DNA of 64,000 bases from Micropterix aruncella (taxonomy: Eukaryota; Arthropoda; Insecta; Lepidoptera; Micropterigidae): contig OX155957.1 in the NCBI GenBank assembly GCA_944548615.1, forward strand, positions 7,539,597-7,603,596, read 5' to 3'. How positions within the stretch are numbered: the first letter of the stretch is position 1; the number at the start of each line of letters is the position of its first letter. The notes below the pieces were generated by a model. That model saw only the letters and a list, made by a program, of their open reading frames with translations. It did no database searches and had not been told where the DNA came from. The translations under genes were made by a program, and so were the position numbers. Of the stretch, positions 45,010 through 57,284 are shown piece by piece.

Positions 45010-45660
45010 ATTTTTTTTTTTTAACAATTACATAGTTTTTACAAGTATGAATGTGCGTTGAGCAATTGTTTTACAACTTTTATGTACAACTTTTAAACAT
45101 GTGTGATATTTAACTTCTTACAATTTCTGCTATTCTGTTGAGAATAGGACGATGATAAATGGAACGCCTCAAGCGAGGTAACGCCGTGAGTCATGTTTTT
45201 TCGTGCGTGCAGCCGGCTCCATCGAATTATAAGACGTTGTCACGTCAAAAAACTCAGACTGTACAATCTTACGATCGTAGTTGAATCCATTTGTACTATA
45301 TTCAGCATTTTGTATTTTTTGAGGAAAGGTGACACGTGATGGCGGGGTAGAATTTTCAAACAAAATCTAGCGCAGGCGTTCTGCAATCTTACATAAAGCC
45401 TATGCTTCGATTTCTTGTAGATCCACGGAACATAAACACAGTCGCTATAATCCAACATTGACAAAATCAAAGCATTTACCCGAAGTATTCTGACTCTGGC
45501 GCTGTGGTACTCCCGAAACCTTTACAAAGACTTGAGTCGGGTAAAGCACCATCCCACTATCCTGCTGACATGTTCTTCGAATCGAGGTTCAGGTATCAAA
45601 AAGTATACCCAAATTTCCAGCCGTAATGCAAAAGTATCTACGACCCATTCATGGAAATTG
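45010..45660 (-). pseudogene. LINE ORF2 fragment with poly(A) tail
   Basis: Minus strand reads MILSMLDYSDCVYVPWIYKK, SKHRLYVRLQNACARFCLKI, RHHVSPFLKKYKMLNIVQMD. (L)..DY.D.(V)........+L...QN.C.RF......R.H(V)SP is the segment after RT in Jockey-type LINEs. A weaker upstream part (REYHSARVRILRVNAL) is legible to ~45510. A frameshift is needed after VRLYSLSFLT. The 3' end is at the T13 run at 45011-45023 (poly(A) on the minus strand). Confidence 0.7.
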
Positions 45661-45687
45661 ATAGAAACCCATTGGCAGTAATTTTAT

Positions 45688-46302
45688 TTTTAACCGACTT
45701 CAAAAAAGGAGGTGGTTATCAATTCGGTTGTATCTTTTTTTTAATGTTTGTCACCTCAAAACTCTGCCATTTATGAATCGATTTGGATAATTCTTTTTTT
45801 TATTCGAAAGAATATACTTACAGATTGGTCACATTTTTATCAAAATACTGTTCTGATGGTGGGATCCATGAGGATGTTGGTTCAATTCCGATGATAATTC
45901 ATATATTTTTATGATAAGCATGACCTGATTAGCTCCCGACAAGGGAACTCCTCAACGGTCAACAGTACAATCTCCAAATTTTGTATACTCATTCAGTTAT
46001 GATAGCCCGTTCTAAGTTTTATCATGACATGACTGCTGCATCCAGGGTTGACTCCTGACGAGGGAAATCCTCAGCGGTCAACAGCACAGACACAAAATTT
46101 CGTATATGTATTTAATTACGACAGCCCATTCTCAGTTCCCATGGACTGCGGCACCCGGGGTTGGCTTCCAACGAGGGAACTCCTCAACGGTCAACAGCTC
46201 ATATATAAAAAAAAAAATATACGCATTCAATTATGATAGCCCGTTCTAAGTATCATCATGCCATAGCTGCTGCACTTAAAAAAAAATGGAGTCGGTTTTT
46301 CT
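45688..46302 (+). mobile_element. ACCGACTTC-ended element with internal tandem units, copy 1
   Basis: Inverted ends TTTTAACCGACTTCAAAAAA and AAAATGGAGTCGGTTTTT. Between them lie ~115-bp tandem units (GACGAGGGAACTCCTCAACG, GTCAACAGCAC, TTATGATAGCCCGTTCTAAG, ATGACATGGCTGCTGCA), about three here. Other copies at 60645-61209 and (reverse) 55420-56340. No ORF; superfamily undetermined. Confidence 0.7.
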
Positions 46303-46309
46303 TTTATAG

Positions 46310-47580
46310 TATGTACTCCCATTCCCACACATTTAAAATCTGGGCCGAAAGGACCATCAATATTTCTGCGTTATATTTCAACATTGAATTATACGATGTA
46401 CCTATTGCATATTACTATTATAAACAATAATTAATTGCTTTCTCTTTCTTTGTTTCAGGTAAGAGCCGACTGATATTTATTAATCTCCAATAAGCAGACT
46501 GACCCTATATTGCTGAGTGACACGACAGGAAAGTAAATTTTGAGATTGTATAATATCTTGTTTTTTTTATATCTTCAATTTTAACTCGAAATTGATAACT
46601 TAACCCTTGGAGTAAATGGGTATTTTCATGGATGCATCTGTCTCTTTTGCAGGATTTTCGGCGACATCGACTTAAAGTACTATAACTACGAAACTACTAC
46701 ACCAATCATAAAAAGAATAACTGCACAATGATTGCATTGAAATTTCGAATATAGAATATTGAAATATCATTTTGTAAAACAATTAGATAATTATGAATAA
46801 ATATGAGAACGTCAAAGAAGTGAAAAAAAAACGCGCGACCAGATTTGGTCGACTCGTACTCAACGGATAATTGTTTCGCGACCAGATTTGGTTGACTCAT
46901 ACTCAACGGGTTAAAGGAAATAAAAATTATTTCCTTTTTTTTTTGAGAAGAAAGTGTAGCAGCAATGTAAGCGATAAGGAAAAACGTATAATGCTTTTAT
47001 GCAGTTGCTATAGCAACCCAGAAATACACGGCATTGCAACCGCACGCCGCACTCGCCGCCCTCTCCTTAGCGCAGCTCCTGGGACAGTGGCAACAATACC
47101 GCGAGACCGAGAGTGCGCATGCACCGAGTTGCACTCGTACCTCGATAGCGATAGTGCTCATGCTCAATTAAAGAACGCTCCGAATTTACCAAAGACTTTT
47201 ATCAATCGCCTACTGCCGCCAGAGACACCGCAATCTGGAGTCAGAACATTCAGAGGAGAGGAGTATTGAGACCTCTATTCTATCTTAAATGAACATATCG
47301 TAAATTCTTAAAAACAGCAGCAAGATAATGTTGAACCGCTTTAAAATAATTCTTGCTTGTTTTTAATGTTTACTATACGGATTATACCATATTGTCAGTG
47401 TAATCAAATACCGACGCGGTGTTTGATTGGATTACTTCTTTCTCGTCTCCTATTTGGTAGCCTCCATACGAGCAAATCATGCACGATCCATTTCAGTTCA
47501 CCCAGGCAACCAGCGAGCCAAGGTCCCCCGACAATGAATATGTAACGAGTAAAGGAGAAGCTCGAAAATCGCGATAAAAA
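46310..47580. other. Unassigned sequence
   Basis: A ~47-bp tandem duplication (CGCGACCAGATTTGGT, ACTC.TACTCAACGG) occupies 46834-46912. The 132-codon frame 46871-47269 starts in that duplication and shows no known motif. Nothing else recognised. Confidence 0.35.
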
Positions 47581-47820
47581 GCGGCCACGACGAGCGGCCG
47601 GGCATTATTATTATGGTAATAATATTGACTGTTGATGGATGTTATTCGCGGCGACCGTTACATTAGCGGGGCGAAAGTGCCGCGTCATTATGCGCGCCGT
47701 CCATCATAATTCATGGGCGGACGGACGAGCGATTAAACTCGCCGCCCGAGCCCCCGCGGTCGCCCAAGCCGCCCAAGCCGTCCAAGCCGCCTAGACGCCC
47801 AAACAGCCCACTATATTTGA
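47570..47820. other. GC-rich unique block with CCGCCCAAG tandem
   Basis: Very CpG-rich (GCGGCCACGACGAGCGGCCG, GGCGGACGGACGAGCG), with short GCCGCCCAAGCCGTCCAAGC tandem units at 47758-47800. It matches no repeat in the window, so it is a candidate conserved non-coding element or old exon/promoter. Confidence 0.35.
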
Positions 47821-47902
47821 GGTGACATTAGCGTCAATCGCCTATCCGTAATCTTGCGTTTAAATAATTGGTCGAAAACGCGGTGTTTAGGCTGTTATGA
47901 AC

Positions 47903-48502
47903 AGGAGCTAATGGGTTCGTGCAGTTGGGCCATTATGACCCATGTGTTAGGGGCGGCCCAACTGAGAATTGCGAGCCCGGGTAGGTCTCTGTGCGTGCGG
48001 GCCAGTTTTCCTGTAAATCGTCCTTCGGGCGCTCCTGGACGGTTTGTGCACCGTACAGCGCCAGCCAATCGACTGTGCATACCGACGGATAACCTAGGGA
48101 GTTTGGAAACGGCTTTGTTTCCTATAGAGCGGGGGTGGTCGTTTTTCCTTACGGCAACCGCTCTTGAAACGACCAATCGGCTACCCCATACCGGGTAAAC
48201 AGCCGAGCAAAGAACGCCGTGGTCCGCGATAGATTCGGTAGACACCGAATTACCGATACGTAAGGGATAGGACCGCGAAAGTGACCTCGAACTCATATTC
48301 AGTCGGGAGGCCGGATAAATCTGGCCGAAACCGAAAGCGAGGGCGCTTGGTCTGCTCGCTGGGTTAACCACCCGGTGCCGGGCGTCAATGTCAATTGTCA
48401 ATGTCTAGTTCTCTACGCTCATCCTACGGCTGAAAGAATGATCACATATCGTTATACCAGCCTGGGGTGACAAGTTCGCTCGTTGTAGTGGACACCGCCT
48501 AT
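47903..48502 (+). mobile_element. GC-rich TPRT-type element, copy E
   Basis: Starts AGGAGCTAATGGGTTCGTGC, ends GGGGTGACAAGTTCGCTCGT + ~25 bp. Flanked by an 11-bp duplication CTGTTATGAAC (47892-47902 and 48503-48513). Family order intact, with a more diverged 3' half than A/C/F. Confidence 0.8.
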
Positions 48503-48542
48503 CTGTTATGAACGATGTATGTATATTGGAATAATTTTAGTA

Positions 48543-48578
48543 CGAGGGGCCTAACTATAAACTATGTTAGGCCCCTCG
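48543..48578. repeat. Perfect 13-bp stem, 10-nt loop
   Basis: CGAGGGGCCTAAC (48543-48555) pairs exactly with GTTAGGCCCCTCG (48566-48578). Confidence 0.85.
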
Positions 48579-48579
48579 G

Positions 48580-51500
48580 GGTAAACTTAAATAGTTGTGA
48601 GATGACAAAACGTGGTGAAACGATTTTATCATCATTCTACACATAGTATAAAAACGGGTGATTATCCAGCAGGTGTTATCATTTGAGTTTTTGAGAGTCG
48701 GTGAAAAGTTATAAGTGATTGATGTGTAGCTTTTGCACGACAACGCTCTCCTGTACACACCGCTCATATTTCGGAGACTGCTATAAAGCAATGCGGATTT
48801 CAGCTTCTTTCCCATCAACCAGACTAGGCACAGAGTGACTTTTTTCCTGTTTTAACAACCGAAGAAACACTTGCATTAGCGAGGGAGGGACGAGGGAGGG
48901 GACGAGACGGGAAGCTGTCTATTTAGTGGCAAAGTCTTGCGGTGACCCTACTGTTTTTTTTATTTTCGACAGTGAAGAGATCAAATTCAAATAATATCGC
49001 CATTTCTCCTATTTTTTTCTGTTTTTTACGAAATGCTTGTATATGTTAGAACGTCCTTAAATTCTAATCGGGCCCAGTTTTTATAATCATGCTAAATGTC
49101 ATCGCTGTGCATGAAATCATTGTCGTTTTAAAAAAAACTATTGATTCGTTTTTTTCACCTTGAAAGATATTTTTTTTATTCGTTAAACAAACAGTATTAA
49201 CAAGTAGCAATCACAAAGATACAAAATTATACTATGTCTAATGAAATATTTATTCATCGTTAAGTATCTATAAAGTATACATATTTTTTATTAGTAATTT
49301 TAAAATTTGAGAGAAAAGAGAAAAAAATAAGTAATGCCAGACAAACATAAGTTTGTGAGATTTATATTATTCTCACACGAAATTTTACATAGAGATACAT
49401 TATTACTTATTTTATTACTACTTACTTACTTTTACTTTACTTTACTTTACTTATTTTAATATTACTACTTACTTTTATTACTACTACATTACATTATTAC
49501 TTATTTTTCACTGACATAAATGAAAAACTGTTCGTTATGTTTATAAAAACTGTTCATGCGATTAATAATACATTAGATGAGAGAGGTAGGCACCAAGGAC
49601 TGAAATGATTTTCTAATGATTTCTTTCGGGACCTTTATTGCATCTGAAAATATCAACGTACCCGATCCTTTCAATGTACTTTGTCATATCTTTGTTTATT
49701 AGGGAGTGCTTGATATAGTGTGAGTTGTATATCTTTACGTAAAAAGGCTCAGAGTCCGTGCAATGCGCGGAGCCAGAATAGATATATTTTTTAGCAGATA
49801 TGCACTCACAAATTGATTACTGGACCAAATACAGACCCACATATAAAAAAAATGCAATCTATTTGAGGTACTTGGCTTCGCAAAACTTCGGTTAACTCAG
49901 CCAAGAATAAAACATCTCCTTGTGCATAATTTAAAACAATTCACAAATATTACAATTGACTTAAGAGGCCTATTACAAAATAGCGTAGGTATTCTTTTAA
50001 AATGAGTTTAAAAAATGAACGCATTTTTTTTTGGATGTAACTATAAAAGATAGGATAAATAAATAAATAAATAAATAAATAACTATTCAACCCTGGGAGA
50101 AAACCGCGGCACTGAGCGCTCTTCTCTTGCGCAAGCAAATATATACACAATTTCTAATTGTTTTTTGCAGTGTTTTCTCCTTTCTAATGACAATAATTTA
50201 TATTATGTCGTATTGCTAAACGAGTGAACTTTAATATAGTATAAGTATTATATAAGAATCTTATTTTATTTCTGAGAAAATTAGAATGATACAGGAAGAT
50301 TTTTTTTAAATTTTGTGTAATTGTAAGTAATGTATACCTTGGATATGTGGTCAAAAAACGAAAAAATAAGGCCGCTATGGTCAACAAGAATACATGACGG
50401 ACATAAAAAAAAATAGTATACGGTTTTCGTTGTAGTGATATTACTGTATTAAGGAGCTCAAAGTTTGCCTTCCGAGCGTTTTACGAATAACGACTTTCGG
50501 AAAATGGGCTGAATAAGTAAATAATATTCGTTATATCTAAAATTAAAGGCCGCTATGGTCAACATCAAGAAATGGTCCAGGTAATTCAGTAATTAAAGTT
50601 TGTAGAAATCTCTTCATTTCTTGGAATTAGAACGCCAAAAATCCACTTTTCTTGCCTTTCTGGAAAAAATATGTGATAGGGCTCTTAATCCACAGCAAGA
50701 AATTAAAGTCAATTATTAAATGAAGCCCACCGACTGTTGTCGCTTCAATAAGCAAAGCTTGTGCTTGGGCGGACATTCCATAAACATAGAGTCACAACAA
50801 TTGAACTTAAAACATGAAAACGTTAAACATGACACGTTAACAACACAACATGAAAACGTTAAAAAAATCTGAATGCCTACGAACAATTTAATTTAATACA
50901 CAGTCAAAAATTAATAAGAAGAATATTACAACAATGAAATATTCAAATTTACAAATAAAAACCTTAAATACATACTAAAAATAAGAGCGGTTAAAAATAG
51001 TCATAGTCATAAAAGTCATAAAATAATTACAATGTCAAAAATTGATATAGGTTAATTATAAAAATTAAGAATGGGTAACATAATCAAAAACATGATAGTT
51101 ATTAAATAGTTATAAAATAATCATAATTATAATCAAATACTAATAGCAACGATATATAAATCATATAATAAATAAACTTATTCAGTTATAAAAAATAAAA
51201 AAATACATAATCGTCATAGTCGTCAGATTAAAAACCAGTTTTACCCAGTAGGAATATTGGAAGCCCTCGAATATTGGAAAGTAACCTAAAATATGGACTC
51301 ATTTCGAATGAGTTAATTGCGCACACGGTTAACGTCTCCCTTTAAAAATGTACGACGCTCTCGGGAAACGTTTGAATGCCATGCAAAGGCCGGCGTCGCG
51401 CGGCGGCTGAAAACTATCAATTGTAGGGCGCATTGCATCTAGAATTCAGGGGAAAACCCACGTCGTGACGTTGAAAGCCTTCGAGAAATTGAGCACGAAC

Positions 51501-51675
51501 AAAGCGCGGACGCCGTTGGCACGTGACGCTTTCCTCGAAAGCCATTAGGGCATCGCATGGCTACTCGACTTTAATTTTTCTCTTTGTGTTGGGTATTTAG
51601 GCGGCGCGATCCGTGTCCGAGTCGTTCAAATTAGACATGCTCTAAAAAACTATACTCTGTCGGTAGATCTAACTG
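48580..51675. other. Mostly AT-rich unassigned DNA
   Basis: Holds a (TTTAC)n tract near 49430-49452, (AAAT)n at ~50056-50082, two copies of GGCCGCTATGGTCAAC (50370, 50548) and a mid-GC block at 51340-51650 without recognised family. No credible coding sequence. Confidence 0.3.
48882..48912 (+). repeat. G-quadruplex candidate
   Basis: GGGAGGGACGAGGGAGGGG: four G-runs with loops of 1, 4 and 1 bases. Confidence 0.5.
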
Positions 51676-51689
51676 ACTGTAGTTTAGCT

Positions 51690-52365
51690 AGGAGTTAATG
51701 GGCCCTTGCTGCGTTGGCCACGAAGACCCATTCTGTTCAGGGTTGGTCACACTCACGGGTCAACACCAATCCGACGGCCTCCACGCATGAAGTGCGAGCC
51801 TGGGTAGGACTCTGGCCTTATGGTCAGTTTCCCCTGGGAATCAATCTTCTGGCGCTCCTGGACGGTCTGCGCATCGTGCGGCAAAAAGCCAATCGACTGT
51901 GCACTCTGACTAACAGTCGGGGGAGTCTGGAAGCAGTACTGTTTCCTATAGAGCGGGGGTGGTTGCGGACCTTACGGCGACTGCTCTTGAAACGACCATC
52001 GGCTATCCGATCCTGGGTGAACAGCCGGGCAAAGGACGCTGTGGTCCGCGATAGATTCGGTAAACACCGTTTCACCGCTTCGTAAGGGAGAGGACCGCGC
52101 AAGCGACCTCGAACTCGCAACCAATCGAGAGACTGGAGTAATCTGGTCACAATTGGAAGTAAGGGCGTCAGTGTAAGCCCGCCGGGTAACACTCCTGACT
52201 ATCTCGCGGTTATGGCGTTGGCCTCTTACGGGCTTGTGGCGTAGCTAGATGGTGGACTGTTTTGTCCTCAAGTCTTCTGCGCTCACTCCGGGGAGATAGA
52301 ACGACTAATCGTTAAAACTTCCTGAGGTGACGGGCTCGCCCGCTGTAGTTGACAACCCTAGTTGT
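51690..52365 (+). mobile_element. GC-rich TPRT-type element, copy F (full length, best preserved)
   Basis: Starts AGGAGTTAATGGGCCCTTGC, ends GGTGACGGGCTCGCCCGCTG then TAGTTGACAACCCTAGTTG. Flanked by a perfect 12-bp duplication TGTAGTTTAGCT (51678-51689 and 52366-52377). Highly similar to copies A and C, so recently active. No poly(A), TIR or LTR. Confidence 0.85.
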
Positions 52366-52418
52366 TGTAGTTTAGCTGGATGTTTAGCTGATTGTCATTA
52401 CGTAAGTTTTGTTTAGAT

Positions 52419-52447
52419 GACGTGTCCGAGCCAATTTCGGACACGTC
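52419..52447. repeat. Perfect 11-bp stem, 7-nt loop
   Basis: GACGTGTCCGA pairs with TCGGACACGTC. It lies 40 bp after copy F. Confidence 0.85.
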
Positions 52448-52449
52448 GC

Positions 52450-53620
52450 TCCAAAAATATGTGGCCTGGATGGCCTAGTCGTTTGCCTCTTGTAGATCTT
52501 GGTATGTAATAGAGGTGGACAGTTGCGGGCAGGAATCGGAGGTGGTCCTCATCCACAGATGCATATTGGATTCTCGGTTTATCCCCAGCGAACAAGATTA
52601 GATCGGCATCTTGTCACACCTACCCTCAGTCTGTTAAGACTGCGCCTGGTGGTGAAGGGGAAATGAGACCCCGGTGCTATCTGTTCCTAAACATCCTTGT
52701 CAAGTGAAGTCCTCCATTATGTAAATAAGGCGATTCGATTATTGACTACCTTGGAGTGGTTGTGTTCGGCCCATGAACGACTTTCACGATTACGTAAGTC
52801 AACACCAAAGACGTATACTGTTCGTATGAATTCACTGCTATCTATGAATGATTGGCTCCACTTTCTACTGCGTTGTATATTTCGTCTCGTATAGTTATTG
52901 CTTTACATGGCACGTTACACATGTAAAGTAAGAAGGAATTATAGCTTTTTTAAACACTAACTTGACTTAATTTAAAACACTAACAATGATAAAGAAAATC
53001 TAGATTCTAAAATCGAGCAGCTTTAAATTCTTAATAAAGCTGGGGTGGACACAGACCGTCCGAAATCTATAATGATAAATTTTGGGCTTTTTCCAACATC
53101 CTCTTCCTAACGAAATTGTGCTTAAATTACAGCTTCTATTGGCATTTTCTAGGTACAGCAATACAAATTGCATAGCCTGTCATTAAAATGGCCCTATAAT
53201 TATTAATGACTCCACATCTGCGGGAGAGATACGTCCCTAGTTTAAATTATTTACCCACAAGCATAGTTAAAAAAGAATAGTAGAACATCTTGAGTCCTGT
53301 CGTCTAAATAATTTTCTACACTGCGCCGAATCACCAGGCCCAGCACATACACAATTGGCAGGTGGTGAGCCCATCATAGCAAAAATGCAATTCTTTATAA
53401 TTAATTTGTATATTTATGTATTTTTGGTTTATATGTAGAACAAGAGCCAGTTCCCAAAAAAAATGTTTAACATGAAATATGAGTACGTGCTGACTGTGAC
53501 ACAATATTTATCACTTGCAACAAATGTTCTAAATACATATATTTTAGTATTTTAGAAAAGTCCCAAGATTACCTCGTCATAAAATGTCTTAAGATGGTAA
53601 AAATAATATTTTCAAATTCA
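52450..53620. other. Unassigned sequence
   Basis: A GC-moderate block 52450-52690 has the look of an old retroposon but no motif I can name. AT-rich after that. Confidence 0.25.
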
Positions 53621-53624
53621 AATT

Positions 53625-53740
53625 CAAATTAATTTATTCATTTTCAATTTACATTTTTTATAATTTTCAATAGTCAAGATCTAACTAGGCTGCCGCCTGT
53701 TCTAAGGTTGATAATATATTTTCATCGTTATTATTTTAGG
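53625..53740 (-). mobile_element. LINE 3' UTR relic
   Basis: TCAAATTCAAATTCAAATTA then GATCTAACTAGGCTGCCGCC / TGTTCTAAGG is the reverse complement of the 3' UTR end of the LINE at 40360-41490 (GGAACAGGCGGCAGCCTAGT). No coding part was recognised further right. Confidence 0.7.
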
Positions 53741-53744
53741 ATTT

Positions 53745-54740
53745 CTTTTAAACATCATCGTACTTAATAAAATTACCCTAATAGCGTACATAAAATTTAA
53801 AACAAAACGTCCTTAAAAATATAAACTATTGGTAATAAGCAAATTATTTTTAAATAGCTTTAAAAAAATCTAAAATAGTCAAAATGTCCTTACAAATGTA
53901 AATTACTATTTAATAAATTGTCAAAAAAAGTCAAGAAAAGTCCAGAATTAATCAAGGCAATCAATGACAACAAAAAATAATCTTGAGGACAATGATAAGT
54001 TAATGATGGATAATGATGAGATCCGGAGGATAATGATAAGAGGTTAATTATCGTGTTAATTTCCAACATGCGTAAACCTTTCTATACCGCACACCCGAGA
54101 GACCGATTGTATTTACTTGTCACGTCTCTGGCTTGCTACTTTCATCCGCCCGCGCGCCCGTATATAAATCTCCATTTGTGGGCATCTGATGCCTTCAGTC
54201 GTACACGCGCTCTCTGCCACGGTGCCAGTGCGCTCTTCCCGCTACGCCCCGAGGCTACTTTCTCTTCTTTTTGAACACGTGATCTCAATGCTGACTATAC
54301 CCATACGGATCTCATAGATATCCTCCCATCTGGGAATATATCTATTAACTAGATATATTCCAAGGCATGCACCCGACTACGTGTTAATTGAAAACATCCT
54401 TTACCCCCTGCAGCTCTCACCCAAATTGTTGAGCGAATGGCCCGGACGGTCGGGGCAAATTTGTACAGGCTAGCTAGCGCCGGGAAGACGGGGATTTTCT
54501 CGACGAGTTATGAGAAAGTAGCTGCGGAATGGAGCTTGTACCGTCGAGATAAGTTCAAGTCGCCTTAAGTATTGTTAACTGCTCAGGGCGGTAAAAACCC
54601 GCCCGGGACGTGGATAGCTTAAAGACAAACAAAAACTCGCCTAGCGAGCTCGACGTGGCGTTTGCTAAAGAAATAGAATCTCACCGGTTTGTAGTAGGTC
54701 TCTAATGTTTTTCTTCCTTGTAAGGAGATGCGGTGTTACT
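53745..54740. other. Unassigned sequence
   Basis: AT-rich to 54050; then a mid-GC region to ~54620 containing the possible core promoter. No family recognised. Confidence 0.3.
54161..54200 (+). promoter_or_regulatory. Possible insect core promoter (TATA + initiator)
   Basis: TATATAAA at 54161-54168 and a TCAGT initiator at 54195-54199 (A at 54197) lie in a local GC-rich context. The TATA-to-start distance of ~34-36 is slightly long. No downstream gene is recognised; it could belong to a degraded LTR element (CGTGTTAATT occurs at 54052 and 54380). Confidence 0.25.
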
Positions 54741-54744
54741 TTCC

Positions 54745-55370
54745 CGGCCAACCAACGGTTAGGGAAAGTATTGTGAACGGACATTTTTTTATTTTTTGAG
54801 ATAAAGACGGAAATATCCATGTTGACCCCCCTCGAGACTATTAAGACCCTTTCCCGATTTAAGTCTGACTGTGTGTCTGTGCTGTATTTGATCATGGCAA
54901 GAGTTGAATTGTCGTTTAAATCGGTCCACCAGAGGCCGCGCTAGTCATACTTCAGTCTCGAAATATTAGAATTACAGAGTTGAAGTTCGGTACTCGGTAC
55001 GTCGTTGGGCCGAACCACACTGTGAAATAGTTTGAGCATCTCCTATAAAAGGGACTCAAATATTTTTTTTTATATTTGCCATATTTAAGAAAGTACTACA
55101 ACATATTGGAAAATAGCTATTTTAATACCGAGGGAATACTACAAAAAATTGTATTGCATCTGCGATCCACGTGCTTATGAGTAGTAGTGCTCCTCGTTTG
55201 TGTTGCATGTTTAGTGATTTGGTGTAGATGGGGATTTTGTATAAAGTTTATTAGGACTACTTTCAAATGGTCCTAATCGTTTCAGGGGGAGGGGGGGGGG
55301 GTCAAAAAGGATAGTTTCGTCTTTATCTAGATTTTTTAGCGCATTCACGATACTTTCCTTTGCCGGGAAA
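54745..55370 (-). mobile_element. ACTTTCC-ended repeat(s)
   Basis: Left part (TTACTTTCCCGGCCAACCAA, GTTAGGGAAAGTATTGTGAA, GTCGTTGGGCCGAACCACAC) runs like the reverse copy at 12462. The right part (GGTCCTAATCGTTTCAGGGG, CACGATACTTTCCTTTGCCG) has the opposite orientation and ends in GGGAAAATAAATAA. Two overlapping copies or an inverted rearrangement. Contains a G11 run near 55290. Confidence 0.5.
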
Positions 55371-55419
55371 ATAAATAATAATAGTAAAAACACATTTTTA
55401 AAAACAAACCTTTATTAAA

Positions 55420-56340
55420 ATGCTTTGTCCCGAGCCAACCCTGGGTGCAGCAGCTATGTCATAATAGAACTTAGAACGGGCTGTCATAATTGAATGCGTA
55501 TACAAAATTTCGTTTCTGTGCTGTCGACCGTCCCCTCGTTGGAAGCCAACTCTGGGTGCAGCAGCCCTGTCATGGTGAAATGTAGAACGGGCTATCATAA
55601 TTGAATACGTATACAATATTGTGTGTCTGTGCTGTTGGCCGCAGAAGAGTAGCCTCGTCGGGAGCCGATCCTGGTTGTAGAATCAGGTGGATGGGAGCTA
55701 ATGGGCCCTGTTGGAGTTAGCCACGAAGACTTATTCGTTCAGAGTCGGTCATACTCACAGGTCAACACTCATCCGGCGGCCTCCACGCAGAAGGGAGATC
55801 CAGGGTAGGACACTGGCCGGCGGGCCGGTCTCCCCTAGGAGTCAACCTTCGGGCGCTCCTGGACAGTTTGCGCACTGTGCGGCGTCATTCAATCAATTGT
55901 GCATTCCGAGTAAAAGCCATGGGAGTCTGTTATCCCGGGTGAACAAGCCGGGCAAAGGATGCCGTGATCCGCGATAGATTCGGTTGACACTGAATCACAG
56001 CTTCATAAGGGAGAGGACGCGCAAGCGACCTCGATCCTGTAACCAGTCAGGAGGTAGGAGGTATCCTGAAGGGTAATTCCAGACGGAGATATCCTTCCAA
56101 ACTGGTAGTCAGGTGGCGAGGCTGCCCGCTGGGTACCTTTCCTAGTGCCTCGCCGTAAGGCGACAGAACGATCAATATCGTTAAAACTTCCTGAGGTGAC
56201 GGGTTCGCCCGTTGTAGTTGATAACTCTAGTTGTAGAATCAGGTCATGCTAACCATAAAAATGCATTGTCATCGGAACTGAACCAATATGTAAAATTTCA
56301 ACTCCATGGGATAAGATGAAGTGGTTCTAATTCAGCTTGC
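55420..56340 (-). mobile_element. ACCGACTTC-type element, reverse, split by GC-rich copy G
   Basis: In reverse orientation two tandem units (TTGGAAGCCAACTCTGGGTG, GCAGCAGCC, GTAGAACGGGCTATCATAAT) run to 55673. After the insertion at 55689-56229 the element continues as ATCAGGTCATGCTAACCATA and GCATTGTCATCGGAACTGAA, matching the complement of 60890-60940. The terminal ACCGACTTC end is missing on this side. Confidence 0.65.
55689..56229 (+). mobile_element. GC-rich TPRT-type element, copy G
   Basis: Starts GGATGGGAGCTAATGGGCCC, ends GGTGACGGGTTCGCCCGTTG + ~20 bp. Flanked by a perfect 15-bp duplication GTTGTAGAATCAGGT (55674-55688 and 56230-56244). Internal deletion of ~100 bp after GTAAAAGCCATGGGAGTCTG. 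Host is the ACCGACTTC-type element. Confidence 0.85.
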
Positions 56341-56484
56341 AACATTTGACCTAAACAAACATATGTACATACTAACATTAATAAAAGTTTATAAAAAGAA
56401 ACATCAATGGCTAAGATCACATACCTTCTTAGTCCAAAATGGCCACTTTACAGGATAGTCAAAAAACTGTTTTCCTATAATATA

Positions 56485-56660
56485 TAAAAGAGAATACACA
56501 ATACACACACACACATAGACAGTCTTCTATCTGGAAATTGTGTTAATCGTCTCAAGGGGGGTCAACATTAATATTTCCGTCTTAATCTCGAAGAACAAAA
56601 TTTGCGCGTTTACAATTATTTCCCTCCTCGTTGGTTGGTGGCCCGGGAAATCAAATGGTT
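56485..56660 (+). mobile_element. ACTTTCC-type repeat, 3' part
   Basis: (AC)n, then ATCTGGAAATTGTGTTAATC, GTCTCAAGGGGGGTCAACAT, AATATTTCCGTCTTAATCTC and a GTTGGTTGGTGGCCCGGGAA end, as in the family's right part. Confidence 0.45.
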
Positions 56661-56739
56661 AATACCTGTACTTCTTATGATCTGTGCACGAGCCAAGGGC
56701 TTTGCACACGTGGATTCGTTCCCACAGTTGTCGATGCCA

Positions 56740-57130
56740 TACGTTAGGGCCTTTCCAAGTGCCGCAAAGTTGCGCCTATGGTTGAGCCGTTGCTGGGCGG
56801 GCGGCGCCTTAGAGTCGCGCCCGGCCAATTTAATAATTTAAAATAATTGCCATGGGGCGGCGGCGCGCAGCTAGCCGCGCCGCCCGCGTCGAAACTTCTC
56901 CCTTATTTTCCTATCGATCGCCAAGCGAGCAGCGGCGAAACTTTACGCCGCGAACAACATTATCTTCGGGGCGGGAGCGGGCGACGCGCCGCCCTGGGAA
57001 AACATTCCGGCGCGGATTTTCGCCCCGCGCTAGTCGCCCCGTATGCAACTTCCCTTTGTTTGCCAATCGATTTATTAAGTAGTTTCGGAGCGGATCTCGA
57101 GCCGCGGTTTCCACTTGCGCATGCGGCAAA
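56740..57130. other. Long GC-rich unique block
   Basis: The most CpG-rich stretch of the window (GGGGCGGCGGCGCGCAGCTA, GGCGCGGATTTTCGCCCCGC). Overlapping open frames on both strands are expected from base composition alone. Candidate promoter/CNE; no known motif. Confidence 0.35.
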
Positions 57131-57284
57131 TCTCTTCATATTCTCCTGTTATACGCAAAGGGAACATCAAAGGGATCAACTTTTTCTCCAAAATGGCAGC
57201 TTTACAGGATAGTCAAAAACCTGTTTTTCTTTAATATATACAATATGAGCCTTGGACCCACCAGCCAATAAGCTAGAGAGTGGC

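Noticed and set aside
56847..57212. 121-codon frame in the GC-rich island
   Set aside because: Several overlapping frames on both strands reflect low stop-codon density in GC-rich DNA; no motif.
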